Made by a program: the position numbers and the translations under genes. This document shows positions 8,442-18,051 of a stretch of 64,000 nucleotides of DNA, in pieces. The notes beneath the pieces were generated by a model that was not told the origin of the DNA, did no database searches, and was given only the letters and a program-made list of their open reading frames with translations. The stretch is from Methylocystis iwaonis (lineage in GTDB: Bacteria > Pseudomonadota > Alphaproteobacteria > Rhizobiales > Beijerinckiaceae): the NCBI RefSeq assembly GCF_027925385.1, contig NZ_AP027142.1, positions 1,780,001-1,844,000 of the forward strand. The letters are read 5' to 3'. The first letter of the stretch is position 1. Each line of letters opens with the position of its first letter.

Positions 8442-8556
8442 GGAGAGGGGACGCTCACGATCAACATCTCCGATGAAGGTTGCCATCTGCTCCCTCTCCC
8501 GCGAAGCGGGGGAGGGTTGGGGAGGGGGCCCTTAGGTCGTCGATCTGCGAGGGGGG

Positions 8557-9174
8557 CTACAGCCCCTGCGCCGCCGCCAACACCTCCTCGGCGTGACCCG
8601 GCACTTTCACCTTGCGCCAGATTTTCGCGATCTTGCCATCCGCGCCGATGAGGAAGGTCGAGCGTTCGACGCCCATATATTTCCGGCCGTACATGCTCTT
8701 CTCGACCCAGACGCCATAGGCGGAGAGCGTCTCCTTGGTCTCGTCGGCCGCGAGCGGGAAGGCGAGCTCATATTTGGTGCGGAATTTGTCGTGGCTTTTG
8801 GCCGAATCTGGCGACATTCCGACAATAACCGCGCCCGCCTTGGCGAATTTGTCGCGCAGCGCGTTGAACTCGATCGCCTCCTTGGTGCAGCCGGAGGTGT
8901 CGTCCTTGGGGTAGAAGTAGAGAACGATCTTCTTGCCCGACAGCGCCGCCAGCGACAGCGTCTCGCCGCCAGCGCCGGGCAGCGTGAAGACGGGCGCCGA
9001 ATCGCCTTCTTTCAGTTGCATAAGAGAGGCCGCTGGAGCCGGGGCCGTCTTCGGCGCCGGCGCCTCCTTGGCGGGCTTTGCAGCCGTCGCTTTGGCGGTT
9101 GTGGCCTTCTCCGCCGGCTTTTTCTCTGTGGATTTAGCCGCCGCAGGTTTCGTCGTCGACGCTTTCGTCGCCAT
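8557..9174 (-). CDS. peroxiredoxin (BCP/PrxQ type) with KAP-rich N-terminus
   Basis: A 205-residue thiol peroxidase. The ATG at 9172-9174 has AAAGGAAGG in front; an upstream in-frame start adds only nine unlikely residues. Residues 1-50 are almost entirely Lys, Ala, Pro, Thr and Glu, like a histone-H1-like disordered arm. The AhpC/TSA fold follows. The peroxidatic cysteine is Cys96 in DDTSGCTKEA; the second cysteine five residues later, present in some BCP proteins, is replaced (EAIEF), so this looks like a 1-Cys form or one with a distant resolving residue. It should reduce H2O2 or organic peroxides. The tail may bind nucleic acid or membranes; that is speculation. Confidence 0.9.
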   Translation of the reverse strand: MATKASTTKPAAAKSTEKKPAEKATTAKATAAKPAKEAPAPKTAPAPAASLMQLKEGDSAPVFTLPGAGGETLSLAALSGKKIVLYFYPKDDTSGCTKEAIEFNALRDKFAKAGAVIVGMSPDSAKSHDKFRTKYELAFPLAADETKETLSAYGVWVEKSMYGRKYMGVERSTFLIGADGKIAKIWRKVKVPGHAEEVLAAAQGL

Positions 9175-9310
9175 TGCGCCTTCCTTTCGTCGCAAGCGCA
9201 TTTAGAATCCGGTTGGACAATGCAGAGACGGCGCCGGTCGGGCAAGTGCGCGTCTCGAGGGGACGCGCCATTTTTCGACGCGTCGGAATGACAGGGCGAA
9301 GCGAGGGTAT

Positions 9311-12300
9311 TTGAGCGACCAGACAGGGCGCGAGCATAGCGGCGATCGGCCGGCCGTCCCACGGCGGCCGCCGAAACGGCGCCGGCGCGTGCGCGTCCCG
9401 AGGGCGGTTCGGACCGGGGCCTCCTGCGGGCTCGGCGGATTGGCGCTCGTTTGTCTCGCCATCGGCGCCTTCTTCCTGGCGCTGTCGCATGGGCCGATCG
9501 ACTTTGGCTGGCTCACGCCGCGCATCGTCGCCGCGCTGGACGAACGCTTCGCGGGGCAGTTCGCCTTTCAGCTCGCGGGCGTCTCCCTGGCCAACTCGGA
9601 CCATGGTCCGACCCTGACCGTCAACGGGCTCGTTGTAAAATCAGGCGACCGGGCCATTCTCGCGGCGCCGCGCGCCGAGCTCTCCCTCGATTGGCCGTCG
9701 ATCTTGCTCGGCCGTCTCCAGCCCCGCCGCTTGGAGGCGCTCGACCTCGACGTGCGTCTTTCCGTCCAGGCGGACGGCGCCATCGCGGTTTCGGCGGGCG
9801 GAGACCCCGTGGCGACGGCCAGGGTCGCTCCGCCGCCTGCGGTCCCGCAAAGCCCCAATGATTCACCGCTCCAGCCAAATCCGGACGCGCCGGCGCCGGT
9901 CGAACGCGTGGCCCTGCTGAAATCCGCCGCCGGCGCCCTGCGCGCCCTGATGGATCTCGCGATAAGCCCGGACAGTCCGATCGGCGGCTTCGACAAGCTC
10001 GGCGTGCTGCATGGGCGGCTGACCATCGACGACCGCACCATCGACCGCACGATCCAATACAAGGATGTTTCGCTGAGCCTCGCAAAGGCTCAGGGCAGCA
10101 TGCGGTTCAGCCTGGCCGCGACGGGACCGTCACAGCGCTGGAGCGTGACGGCGGCGGCGAAAGGCGCGCCGGGTCGCAACCGCGCCCTCGTGGCCAAGCT
10201 GCGCAACATCACGATCGACGAAATCTCTTTGGTGGCGGGCGCCCGCAATCTTCATTTCGACACGGACTCGCCCCTCGGCGTCGATCTGAGCTTCTCGCTC
10301 TCGCCCGACGGCATCGTGCTCGAAGCGACCGGCGGCCTGGAGATCGGCAAGGGCTTCTTCCGTTTAGAGGAGCCCGACTATGAGCCGGTCATGGTCCAGC
10401 GCATCGCGGCCCAGGCCCGCTGGAGTCGGCGCGAGCGCAAGCTCGTCGTCGCGCCTTTCGAACTCAAGGCCGGCGGTTTCGATCTGGCCCTTGCCGGATC
10501 GGCCGAGGCGCCGGCGGAGCTTCCTCCCGGCGCCGATCCGGGGGCCGACGCCTGGCTGATCAACGCCAAATTGGTGAAGCCCTCTCAAATCGCGCCGGAT
10601 CGCGCCGGGGAGAAAAGCGTCCTTATAGAGGAGGCCGCGCTCCAGGCGCGCCTGATGCACGGCCAGGGGCGCTTGCTGCTCGACCGCTTGGCTGTCTCCG
10701 GCCCGGACTTGCACGCATCCGCGAGCGTTGCGGCGACCTATCGCGGGGCGCCGCGCGTGATCTATACGCTCGACGTCGACGACGTCGAGGCGCGCGCCCT
10801 CATGCGGCTTTGGCCGACCCATGTCGCGGCGCCCGTGCGCGCGTGGTTTATCGACCACATTCCCGTCGGCGTGGTGAAACATGCGCATGCCACCGGCGAC
10901 TTCGACGACGACGCGATTACCGCCATGCGCTACGAGCGTCCGCCGCCGGAGAAGTCCCTCGAGATCGTCGGCGACGTCGCGAATTGTACATTGATCGACG
11001 TCTTGCCAGGCTTGGCGCCGATGACCGGCGTCGCGGGGAAGCTCCGCGTCACCGGCCGGACCTCCGCCTTCGACGCGACATCCGGCATGATGGAAACCGC
11101 GCCGGGACATCGCCTCACTCTCTCCGAAGGGCGTTTCTCCGTCGCCGATAATGCGCTGCTGCCGACCCCCGCCGTGCTCGATCTCAAGGTTGCGGGCAAC
11201 ATCGAAGCCGCCGCCGATATTCTCTCCATGCCCATCGTCGCGGCGCATGCGACCGTTCCCGTCGACGGCGCAACGCTCAAAGGGCAGATCGACGGCCGCG
11301 TCAGGGTCGATTTCGAAATCGGCGACACGGCGCGCGGGGACCGCACTACCTTTGGCGTCGACGCGAACACGACCAATCTCGTCGTCGAGAAACTCATCGG
11401 CAAGGAGCGGCTCGAGGGCGCGGCCTTACATGTGCTCTCCGATCGCAGCGGCCTGCGCGTCAATGGGACGGGGCGGCTCTATGGCGCGCCGGCGACGCTC
11501 GAACTCAGGCGCGGCTTCGGCGAAAAGGGGCCGGCGCAGGCGCAATTGACACTGACCTTCGACGAGGCCGCGCGGCAGCGGGCGGGCTATGCCGTCGCGG
11601 GGGTGAGCGGGCCGGTCTCGGCGATCGTGAAAACGCAGCTTCCTGTCGCCGACGACCTCAACGCCCATGTCGAACTCGACCTGACGCGCGCCAGCTTCGA
11701 CAATCCCATTCCCGGCGTCGCGAAGCCGGTCGGCAAGGCCGCCAAAGCCACCTTTCTCGCGGTGAAGCGCGGCGAGTCCATCGCGCTCGATCAGTTCAAC
11801 TTCGACGCCAACCCCATGCAGGCGCAGGGCGTGATCGAACTCGCCAAAGAAGGCGGCTTCCGCAGCGCCCGGCTCGCTCCGGTGCGGCTCTCCACCGGCG
11901 ACGACATGAAAGTCGATGTCTCGCGCGGCGGGGAGGCGATGAAGATTGTCGTGCGCGGCGCGAATTTCGACGCGCGGCCGATGCTCGCCTCGCTCATTCG
12001 CTCGGGGAGCGGCGGCGCCGACAAGCCCTCCGGAAGCCAGCGGAACGCCGGCGACGACGTCAGCGTCGACGTCAAACTGCCGATCGTCACCGGCCACGGG
12101 AAGCAAATTCTCTCGGGCGTCGTCTTCGAATATGAATCGCGTGGCGGGCGCCCGCGCACCGTGGCGCTCACGGGCAATTTTGGCCGCGAGGACCTTGCCG
12201 TCGCGATGACGCGCGGTCAAAACGGCGCACAGGAGCTCGACATTTCAACGAATGACGCGGGCTCCTTCCTGGCCTTCCTCGATCTCTACCGCAAGATGGA

Positions 12301-12844
12301 GAACGGCGTCCTGAACGCCAATGTCGCGCTCGGCCAGAACCGCGCCGACGGCGCCATCCGCATCCGTGATTTCTTCGTCAAAGGCGAGCCGACGATGCGT
12401 CAGCTCATGGCGCAGGGTGGAACGGCGCGCGCCGACGACCGCGGCAATCTGCGCTTCGATCCCGATCTTGTGCGCGTTGGCCGGTTGCAATCCAATTTCA
12501 CATGGAGCGGCGGGCGCCTGTCGGTGCGCGAGGGGGTGATGTCCGGCCCCGAGATCGGCCTCACCTTCGACGGCTTCATCGACTTCCCGCGCGACCGGCT
12601 CGACCTTTCCGGCTCTTATGTGCCGGCCTATGCGCTGAACAGCCTGCTCTCCAATATTCCGGTGCTCAATCTGGTCATCACCGGCGGGCAGAATGAGGGG
12701 ATTTTTGCGCTGAACTACCGCGTGGCGGGGGCGCTTTCAGCGCCTGTCGTCAGCGTCAATCCGCTGTCGGCGATCGCGCCCGGCCTGATGCGCAAGATCA
12801 TGGGCGTGCTGGATGGAACGGCGCGGATGCCGGAGACGCGGTAG
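9311..12844 (+). CDS. AsmA/YhdP-like (DUF3971) envelope protein
   Basis: A very large protein of 1177 residues, usual for this family. It begins at a TTG with GCGAGGG four bases upstream. A basic cytoplasmic N-terminus (PPKRRRRVRVPR) precedes one transmembrane anchor (GLGGLALVCLAIGAFFLAL, about 43-61), and the rest is periplasmic beta-rich sequence. DUF3971-type sequence fills the middle, and an AsmA-like C-terminal domain occupies the last 250 residues (ending VSVNPLSAIAPGLMRKI). Homologues such as YhdP and TamB form long bridges that move phospholipid to the outer membrane or maintain envelope homeostasis. The exact role here is inferred from family only. Confidence 0.88.
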   Translation: MSDQTGREHSGDRPAVPRRPPKRRRRVRVPRAVRTGASCGLGGLALVCLAIGAFFLALSHGPIDFGWLTPRIVAALDERFAGQFAFQLAGVSLANSDHGPTLTVNGLVVKSGDRAILAAPRAELSLDWPSILLGRLQPRRLEALDLDVRLSVQADGAIAVSAGGDPVATARVAPPPAVPQSPNDSPLQPNPDAPAPVERVALLKSAAGALRALMDLAISPDSPIGGFDKLGVLHGRLTIDDRTIDRTIQYKDVSLSLAKAQGSMRFSLAATGPSQRWSVTAAAKGAPGRNRALVAKLRNITIDEISLVAGARNLHFDTDSPLGVDLSFSLSPDGIVLEATGGLEIGKGFFRLEEPDYEPVMVQRIAAQARWSRRERKLVVAPFELKAGGFDLALAGSAEAPAELPPGADPGADAWLINAKLVKPSQIAPDRAGEKSVLIEEAALQARLMHGQGRLLLDRLAVSGPDLHASASVAATYRGAPRVIYTLDVDDVEARALMRLWPTHVAAPVRAWFIDHIPVGVVKHAHATGDFDDDAITAMRYERPPPEKSLEIVGDVANCTLIDVLPGLAPMTGVAGKLRVTGRTSAFDATSGMMETAPGHRLTLSEGRFSVADNALLPTPAVLDLKVAGNIEAAADILSMPIVAAHATVPVDGATLKGQIDGRVRVDFEIGDTARGDRTTFGVDANTTNLVVEKLIGKERLEGAALHVLSDRSGLRVNGTGRLYGAPATLELRRGFGEKGPAQAQLTLTFDEAARQRAGYAVAGVSGPVSAIVKTQLPVADDLNAHVELDLTRASFDNPIPGVAKPVGKAAKATFLAVKRGESIALDQFNFDANPMQAQGVIELAKEGGFRSARLAPVRLSTGDDMKVDVSRGGEAMKIVVRGANFDARPMLASLIRSGSGGADKPSGSQRNAGDDVSVDVKLPIVTGHGKQILSGVVFEYESRGGRPRTVALTGNFGREDLAVAMTRGQNGAQELDISTNDAGSFLAFLDLYRKMENGVLNANVALGQNRADGAIRIRDFFVKGEPTMRQLMAQGGTARADDRGNLRFDPDLVRVGRLQSNFTWSGGRLSVREGVMSGPEIGLTFDGFIDFPRDRLDLSGSYVPAYALNSLLSNIPVLNLVITGGQNEGIFALNYRVAGALSAPVVSVNPLSAIAPGLMRKIMGVLDGTARMPETR

Positions 12845-12875
12845 CCGAGAACATCCAAAAGGCTTTGCGAGTCTC

Positions 12876-13043
12876 TCATATGAGATCCGCCTGCTGGGGT
12901 TCAGTCTCATTCCCGACGCTCGCGCAGCGAGCGATCGGGAATCCAGAGCAAAACCAGCGCTTTTTGGGCTCTGGATTCCCGGTCGGGCCTTCGGCCCGCC
13001 GGGAATGACAGGCGCCGATGCGAGTTGTTCAAACGGAAATGGT
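12876..13043 (+). repeat. dispersed repeat family A, copy 1 (MITE-like)
   Basis: About 168 bp made of two nested hairpins: CATTCCCGACGCTCGCGCAG with its partner GGGAATGACA, and AATCCAGAGC with GCTCTGGATTC. The outer ends (GAGATCCGC... and ...GGAAATGG) are imperfect inverted repeats. A copy of the same length and orientation lies at 23789-23954. It fills the gap between the AsmA-like gene and the porin. Confidence 0.75.
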
Positions 13044-13075
13044 GTGGAGGAGGAGGCCCACCAAGCCCTGGTTTG

Positions 13076-14068
13076 TCACTGGAACATCGTCGAATCCAGC
13101 TCCACATTGATCGAGCCGACCACGCGCGAGTCGCACCAGTCGGAATAGCCCTGGCCCCAGACCGCGGCGGCGAAATTGCCGGCGGGATTGGCGACGTTAG
13201 TGAAGCAGCCGCGGCGCGTCAGCGTATTGTCGTGATAGCGGACGTCCAGCGTGATCGCCTTCCACTTATAGGAGGCGCCGATGTTCCAGGTGTTGTAGCT
13301 CGACAGCTTGAAGCCCTGGATGCCTTTGACGCCCGGCTGAATATAGCTCGGCCCATAGGTGGGGTCGCCCATGCCAAGGAAATAATGGCCGAAGGCGCCC
13401 GAGATCGAGGCGCCCGTGCCGGGCAGGCTGAGCTTGGCGTTGCCGCCCGAATAGAGCGCATGGGCGTTGTAATTCGCCCAGCTCGGATTGTAGCCGATCT
13501 CCGCGCCAATGGTCAGATAGTCGTTGAGCGCCCAGCTCGGCTTGGCATAAATTTCCACGAAGCTCTGGTCGAAGGGCGTCGTCGGCATGCCGCCCGGCGT
13601 CAAGTACGTGAGGACCGGCGACAGGCCGCCGAGGAAATATTGCTGCTGATTGCCCGGGCGGCCGTGATAGACGGCGCCGAAATCGAGCGTCAGCGGCCCC
13701 AAGTTCGGGCGCACGCCGCCATAAATGTCGAGCTGCGCGGCCGGCGACGTCGGCAGCGTGACGTTCAGCACATCGCCGCCAAGATAGAACCAGCCCTTGC
13801 CGATCTCGCCATAGGCCATCGCGCCGGGGCGGTGGTTGGTGATCGAAATGCCGCGCCAGATATTCTCCGACATGAAGGTGACGCCGGCTTTATATTGGAC
13901 AGGGCCGCCCAGAACGTCGAAATTGGGTTGCGGAAGCGCGAGAAGCGGGGAGGGGGCGAGGCTTGGCGGGGCCTCGGGGGCGGGCGCAGGGGCGCGGACC
14001 GCGCGGGCCATTGCTTCCGGCGCGGCGACGACGGCGGCAACGCCCAGAACATAAATCCACTTTTTCAT
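13076..14068 (-). CDS. TorF-family putative porin
   Basis: A 330-residue outer-membrane protein with a signal peptide (MKKWIYVLGVAAVVAAPEAMA). A Pro/Ala-rich linker follows, then beta-strand-rich sequence with repeated aromatic-glycine strands, starting with the family-like segment YKAGVTFMSENIWRGISI. It ends in an amphipathic strand (VGSINVELDSTMFQ) typical of outer-membrane beta-barrels. The family (TIGR02001-like) is presumed to form channels; the substrate is unknown. Repeat A copies lie on both sides of the gene. Confidence 0.82.
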   Translation of the reverse strand: MKKWIYVLGVAAVVAAPEAMARAVRAPAPAPEAPPSLAPSPLLALPQPNFDVLGGPVQYKAGVTFMSENIWRGISITNHRPGAMAYGEIGKGWFYLGGDVLNVTLPTSPAAQLDIYGGVRPNLGPLTLDFGAVYHGRPGNQQQYFLGGLSPVLTYLTPGGMPTTPFDQSFVEIYAKPSWALNDYLTIGAEIGYNPSWANYNAHALYSGGNAKLSLPGTGASISGAFGHYFLGMGDPTYGPSYIQPGVKGIQGFKLSSYNTWNIGASYKWKAITLDVRYHDNTLTRRGCFTNVANPAGNFAAAVWGQGYSDWCDSRVVGSINVELDSTMFQ

Positions 14069-14179
14069 TAGATAACTCCCGAATCGGATTCCCGTCGCGG
14101 GAGAGAGTTAGCGGCAGCTCTGCCGTTGGATAATGGCGAAAGTCATGCCCGCAGCCGTTTTACACGGGATTCGCGGCGC

Positions 14180-14301
14180 CATTCCCGACGCTCGCATGAG
14201 CGAGCAATCGGGAATCCAGAGTAAAACGCGCGCTTTCTGGCTCTGGAATCCCGATCGGGCCTTCGGCCCCTCGGGAATGACAAGCGTCAATGCGAGCTAT
14301 T
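14180..14301 (+). repeat. dispersed repeat family A, copy 3 (partial)
   Basis: About 120 bp matching the central hairpins of copies 1 and 2 (CATTCCCGACGCTCGC, GGGAATCCAGAG, CTCTGGAATCCCG) and the right arm (GCGAGCTATTC). The left terminal part is missing. It lies between the porin and tyrS. Confidence 0.7.
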
Positions 14302-14314
14302 CGCGCAAATTTAC

Positions 14315-15577
14315 TTAGTCGCGGGTCAGCAGCACGTGCTTCTTCTTGCCGAGCGAAAGTTTCGCTACGCCGTCCTTCTCGAAGTCCTTCTGCGAGAGCG
14401 TCGCGCGTTCGTCGGTCACGACGGCGTCATTCAAACGCAGGCCGCCGCCCTTGATCTGCCGCCGCGCTTCGCCGGTCGAAGCGACGAGGCCGGCCTTTAC
14501 GAAGGCGGAGAGCACGCCGAGCCCGGCGGCGATCTCCTCAGCCGAGACGGGAACCTTCGGGAGCGACAAAGCCAGCGCGCCCTCTTCAAAGGTCGCGCGC
14601 GCCGTTTCCGCCGCTTGGTCGGCGGCCTCGCCGCCGTGAACCAGCGCGGTCGCCTCTGTGGCGAGGGTTTTCTTGGCCTCGTTGATCTCAGCCCCGCCGA
14701 GCGCCGCCAGCCGGGCGACTTCCTCCATGGGCAGGAAAGTGAAGAGCTTCAGGAAGCGCGCGACGTCGGCGTCCTCGGTGTTGCGCCAAAACTGCCAGTA
14801 ATCGTAGGGCGACAGCATGTCGGCATTGAGCCACACGGCGCCCGCCGCCGTCTTGCCCATTTTGGCGCCGGAAGCCGTCGTCAGCAGCGGCGAGGTCAGC
14901 GCGTAAAGCTGCGGCGTTCCCATGCGGCGCCCGAGATCGAGGCCGGTGACGATATTGCCCCATTGGTCGGAGCCGCCCATCTGCAGCAGCGCGCCATAGC
15001 GGCGGTTGATCTCGACGAAATCATAGGCCTGCAAGCACATGTAGTTGAATTCGATGAAGGAGAGCTCGTGCTCGCGCTCCAGCCGCAGCTTCACCGAATC
15101 CATCGTGAGCATGCGATTGACGGAGAAATGCCGGCCGACGTCGCGCAGGAAGTCGATGTAATTGAGCCCGGCGAGCCAGTCGGCGTTATCGAGCATCGAG
15201 GCGTCGGTCGGCCCGTCGCCGAAGGTCAGGAAGCGCTCGAAAACGCGCCTGATCGACGCCTTGTTGGCGTCGATCTGCTCGATCGTCAAAAGCTTGCGGC
15301 TTTCATCCTTGCCCGAAGGATCGCCGACGCGCGTGGTGCCGCCGCCCATGAGCGGCAAGGGCTTGCCGCCGGTGCGCTGAAACCAGGCGAGCAGCATGAT
15401 CGGCAGAAGCGAGCCGACATGAAGCGAAGAGGCCGTGCAGTCGAAACCGATATAGGCCGCCAGTCCGCCGGCAGCCGCCTTCTCGTCCAGCCCCTCGAAG
15501 TCGGAGCACTGATGCACGAAGCCGCGCTCCAGAAGAACGCGCAGAAAGTCGGATTTGGGGGAGAATGCGTCGGCCAT
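14315..15577 (-). CDS. tyrS: tyrosyl-tRNA synthetase
   Basis: A 420-residue class I aminoacyl-tRNA synthetase that charges tRNA-Tyr. The ATG at 15575-15577 gives the usual start [12 protein letters not shown]; a longer frame upstream is not conserved-looking. The class I signatures are HVGS (residues 53-56, HIGH equivalent) and KMGKT (KMSKS equivalent, near residue 245). Tyrosine-pocket motifs include [12 protein letters not shown] and GGSDQWGNI. An S4 RNA-binding domain forms the last 70 residues ([17 protein letters not shown]). It is divergent from the acyltransferase gene. Confidence 0.97.
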   Translation of the reverse strand: MADAFSPKSDFLRVLLERGFVHQCSDFEGLDEKAAAGGLAAYIGFDCTASSLHVGSLLPIMLLAWFQRTGGKPLPLMGGGTTRVGDPSGKDESRKLLTIEQIDANKASIRRVFERFLTFGDGPTDASMLDNADWLAGLNYIDFLRDVGRHFSVNRMLTMDSVKLRLEREHELSFIEFNYMCLQAYDFVEINRRYGALLQMGGSDQWGNIVTGLDLGRRMGTPQLYALTSPLLTTASGAKMGKTAAGAVWLNADMLSPYDYWQFWRNTEDADVARFLKLFTFLPMEEVARLAALGGAEINEAKKTLATEATALVHGGEAADQAAETARATFEEGALALSLPKVPVSAEEIAAGLGVLSAFVKAGLVASTGEARRQIKGGGLRLNDAVVTDERATLSQKDFEKDGVAKLSLGKKKHVLLTRD

Positions 15578-15723
15578 AGGGCAGGGTGATAGGGTCTGGG
15601 GCGCATACGCGCAAGACGGGTCCTGTGGGTGGGCGGCAAATAGGCACAAGCAGAGACTTCCGCCTCGGTCGGCGAGTGTGTAAAAATGAAAGGAGAGCTT
15701 AGCTATAAGAGGAGAAAAATAAT

Positions 15724-16929
15724 TTGAGACTGGAGCCCCGACTTTCGAATTTTCTCGACGGCGGCCGCTGGCTCTTCGCCTTTGTCGTCTTGATCGGGCA
15801 CGAAACGCCGCTCTTCAATCGTTTTAGCGGTATGATGATTACGCCTCAGAGCGCGACCAATTACATTTGGTGGTTTGTCAGCCACTTTCAGTTCGCGCAT
15901 TTTGCGGTCATCGGCTTTTTTGTCATTTCGGGTTTTCTCGTTGGCGGCAACGCTTTGACCGCGATCTTGCAAGAGAAATCCTTTTTGAAAAGCTATCTCA
16001 TCAATCGTGTGACGCGCATTTACGTCGTCTTGATCCCGGCTTTATTGGTAACCTTCACTTTCGACACGCTCGGCCGCGCGCTGTTCCGCAAGTCTTTCTA
16101 CGAGAACAAGCTCTTCGATGGGCATTTCGGCCTGAACCTGATTCCTCCTAATCTCTTGAACTTGCAGGAGATCTATTCGCCCTTTTATGGCACGAGCGCC
16201 CCTTTGTGGTCGCTGGCCTGCGAATTTTGGAGCTATATTGTTTTCCCGCTGCTGCTTTTGCCCCTGCATCGCGGGCTGAGCTGGCGGGCGAAAGCCGCGG
16301 CTTTCACGGCGGGGGTCGCCCTATTTGCGGCGCTTTGCGCGCCCCAGACGCTGTTCGCTTTCTATTTCCTGATCTGGGTCATGGGCGCCGTCGCCCGCGT
16401 CGCGACACGTCCGCTCATTGGGAACTACAAGCTGGCGCTGGCGATTCTCATCGTATCGGTCGTGGTTACGCGTCTGACGGTGAGGGGCCCGGCGTTGGAG
16501 GCGGTCCCTCAGCTTCAACAATTCGTCGATGTGCTCAACGCCTTCCTCTTCGCCAATGTGATCGTCGCCCTGCGTTTCGACCGATCTCCATTCCAGGAGG
16601 GCCGCGCGGCGGAGATCAATCGCAAGCTCGCGGATTTTTCCTATTCCCTCTATGCGGTTCACAATCCCGTCGTCTTCCTGGGCGCTGGCGCAATCCGTGG
16701 TTTCGCTGGCGAGGAATGGATGCCCCACGACTGCCCGGGGTCGCTGCAAATCCTTTCCTTTGCCTGCCTGACTGGGCTCGCCGTGGCCTTTGCATATGGC
16801 TTCTCGCGATTGACGGAGGCGCGGACGGAGGATGCGCGTCGCGCCTTGCGCGCGCTGGTCGACAGGGTGACGGCGACGCACGGGCAAAGGATGGCGGACA
16901 AGATGGCGGTTCGGGAGACCGTGTCCTAG
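15724..16929 (+). CDS. acyltransferase-3 family membrane protein
   Basis: A 401-residue multi-span membrane protein. It starts at a TTG with AAGAGGAG upstream. The first helix carries the family pattern [17 protein letters not shown] with a conserved histidine, and a second pattern ([11 protein letters not shown]) follows. About ten hydrophobic segments and the late [14 protein letters not shown] motif match acyltransferase 3 (OafA/NodX-like). Such enzymes O-acetylate or otherwise acylate surface sugars or glucans. The 5' part and leader look less GC-rich than the neighbours, so this could be a laterally acquired cell-surface gene; the substrate is unknown. Confidence 0.85.
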   Translation: MRLEPRLSNFLDGGRWLFAFVVLIGHETPLFNRFSGMMITPQSATNYIWWFVSHFQFAHFAVIGFFVISGFLVGGNALTAILQEKSFLKSYLINRVTRIYVVLIPALLVTFTFDTLGRALFRKSFYENKLFDGHFGLNLIPPNLLNLQEIYSPFYGTSAPLWSLACEFWSYIVFPLLLLPLHRGLSWRAKAAAFTAGVALFAALCAPQTLFAFYFLIWVMGAVARVATRPLIGNYKLALAILIVSVVVTRLTVRGPALEAVPQLQQFVDVLNAFLFANVIVALRFDRSPFQEGRAAEINRKLADFSYSLYAVHNPVVFLGAGAIRGFAGEEWMPHDCPGSLQILSFACLTGLAVAFAYGFSRLTEARTEDARRALRALVDRVTATHGQRMADKMAVRETVS

Positions 16930-17768
16930 GCGTTGAGCGGCGCGTCCCAATAGCCTTCTTCGCGGGCGATGCGGGCATATTGGGCGCGCACCAGCGCCGG
17001 ATTATAGATGCGCTCCAGGCGGCGCACCGCAAAATGGCCGCGCGCCAGCGTCTGGAAATGCTCGGTGAAGGCCAGATTGATCGCTGCGCCGCTGACCGCG
17101 CCGATGATCGGCACCGCCTGGGCGGCGACTTTCTGCGAGACGACGACGCCGAAGCGCGCCGAGAGCTGTCCGACCAGCCGCACCAGCGCCGGCCCGGCCT
17201 CCTGCGAGACCCCGCGCGTCGCCACATATCGCGCCGCGTCGCTGACGGACTTGGCGAGCAGGCCGCGGACGGCGAGATAACCGCCTTCGAGCATATTGTC
17301 GCCGGCATGGCCGCCCAGCGCGAAGACCTCGAGACAGGCGAGCCCCGTCTCAGGGTTGCGCAGATTTTCGCCGTGACTACGCGCGATGTCGGCGATCGAG
17401 CGCAGCATGATGGTGGTCGAGAGAGGCAGCTCCACAGGGAGGCTCGCCAGGCCGACCGCGCCGCCGACGCCGCCTGTGAGCGCAGCGAGGCGGCGGTGAA
17501 ACCGCGTGGTGTCGCCTGGCGGCGCGCCTTCGAGGCTCGACAGCGCCACTCGCAAGGCGGTCGTCAGCGCCTTCTGCGCGGCCAATCCAGCCATTTCCTG
17601 AAGCTGCGGGGGCAGGGGACGGCTGACGAGCCCCATGCGCCGGCCGGCAAGGCGCGCGACGCGTCCGGCAAAGCTCTGGCGCTCCAGTGCGGCGACGGCC
17701 GCGCGCAACGCCTCGATGTCGGCGCTCGAAAGCTGTGATTCATACAAAACAGGGGGTTGCGCGCTCAT
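16926..17768 (-). CDS. EcsC-family protein
   Basis: A 280-residue protein related to Bacillus EcsC, with the family's Gly/Ala-rich amphipathic core (GGVGGAVGLASLPVELPLSTTIMLRSIADIAR) and the LEVFALGGHAGDNMLEGGYLAVR region. Hydrophobic stretches around residues 100-120 and 215-235 suggest membrane association. EcsC function is not settled. Its stop codon overlaps the end of the convergent acyltransferase gene by four bases. Confidence 0.8.
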   Translation of the reverse strand: MSAQPPVLYESQLSSADIEALRAAVAALERQSFAGRVARLAGRRMGLVSRPLPPQLQEMAGLAAQKALTTALRVALSSLEGAPPGDTTRFHRRLAALTGGVGGAVGLASLPVELPLSTTIMLRSIADIARSHGENLRNPETGLACLEVFALGGHAGDNMLEGGYLAVRGLLAKSVSDAARYVATRGVSQEAGPALVRLVGQLSARFGVVVSQKVAAQAVPIIGAVSGAAINLAFTEHFQTLARGHFAVRRLERIYNPALVRAQYARIAREEGYWDAPLNA

Positions 17769-18051
17769 CGCTCCGTCTCCGCCGCCGCGTCCAAGCGCCG
17801 CATAACAGGCCGCGTTGGCTTACCTCAAGATCGCCCGCCCGATCGCCGTTTGCAAGGGGCTGCAATCAAAGGGATTACTGGCGCGATCGTCGCTGCGTGC
17901 GACGTCGCACGTTCGAAATGGCGCCGTTCTCGTTACCACTGTAGCGATCCAGCCGGTTGTCATATACTGCGCCTTATGCGTAGCATTCTGCTGAAGTTTG
18001 CGATCGCGGTAAGAGCTTTAACGGCTCGAAGAGAAAAAGAGGAGGAGTTCT
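17769..18051. other. intergenic region, promoter for DUF992 gene
   Basis: A 283-bp gap between the divergent EcsC and DUF992 genes. No gene or strong palindrome is seen. The part near 17950-18040 presumably holds the promoter of the DUF992 gene, whose ribosome-binding site (AGGAGGAGTTCT) is strong. Confidence 0.4.

Larger units (their letters stand above)
7113..8535. repeat. palindromic element E, split by the insertion sequence
   Basis: With the insertion sequence and one target copy removed, the two flanks join into a large inverted repeat. The left arm (about 7113-7142 plus 8442-8452) and right arm (about 8489-8530) are nearly perfect complements of about 40 bases, centred on CCCGCTTCGCGGGAGAGG and its complement, around a loop of some 40 bases. 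It could form a strong hairpin downstream of the TPR gene. Confidence 0.65.

Noticed and set aside
16206..17738. 510-codon plus-strand frame
   Set aside because: Overlaps the acyltransferase in another frame and EcsC in antisense; no family features.
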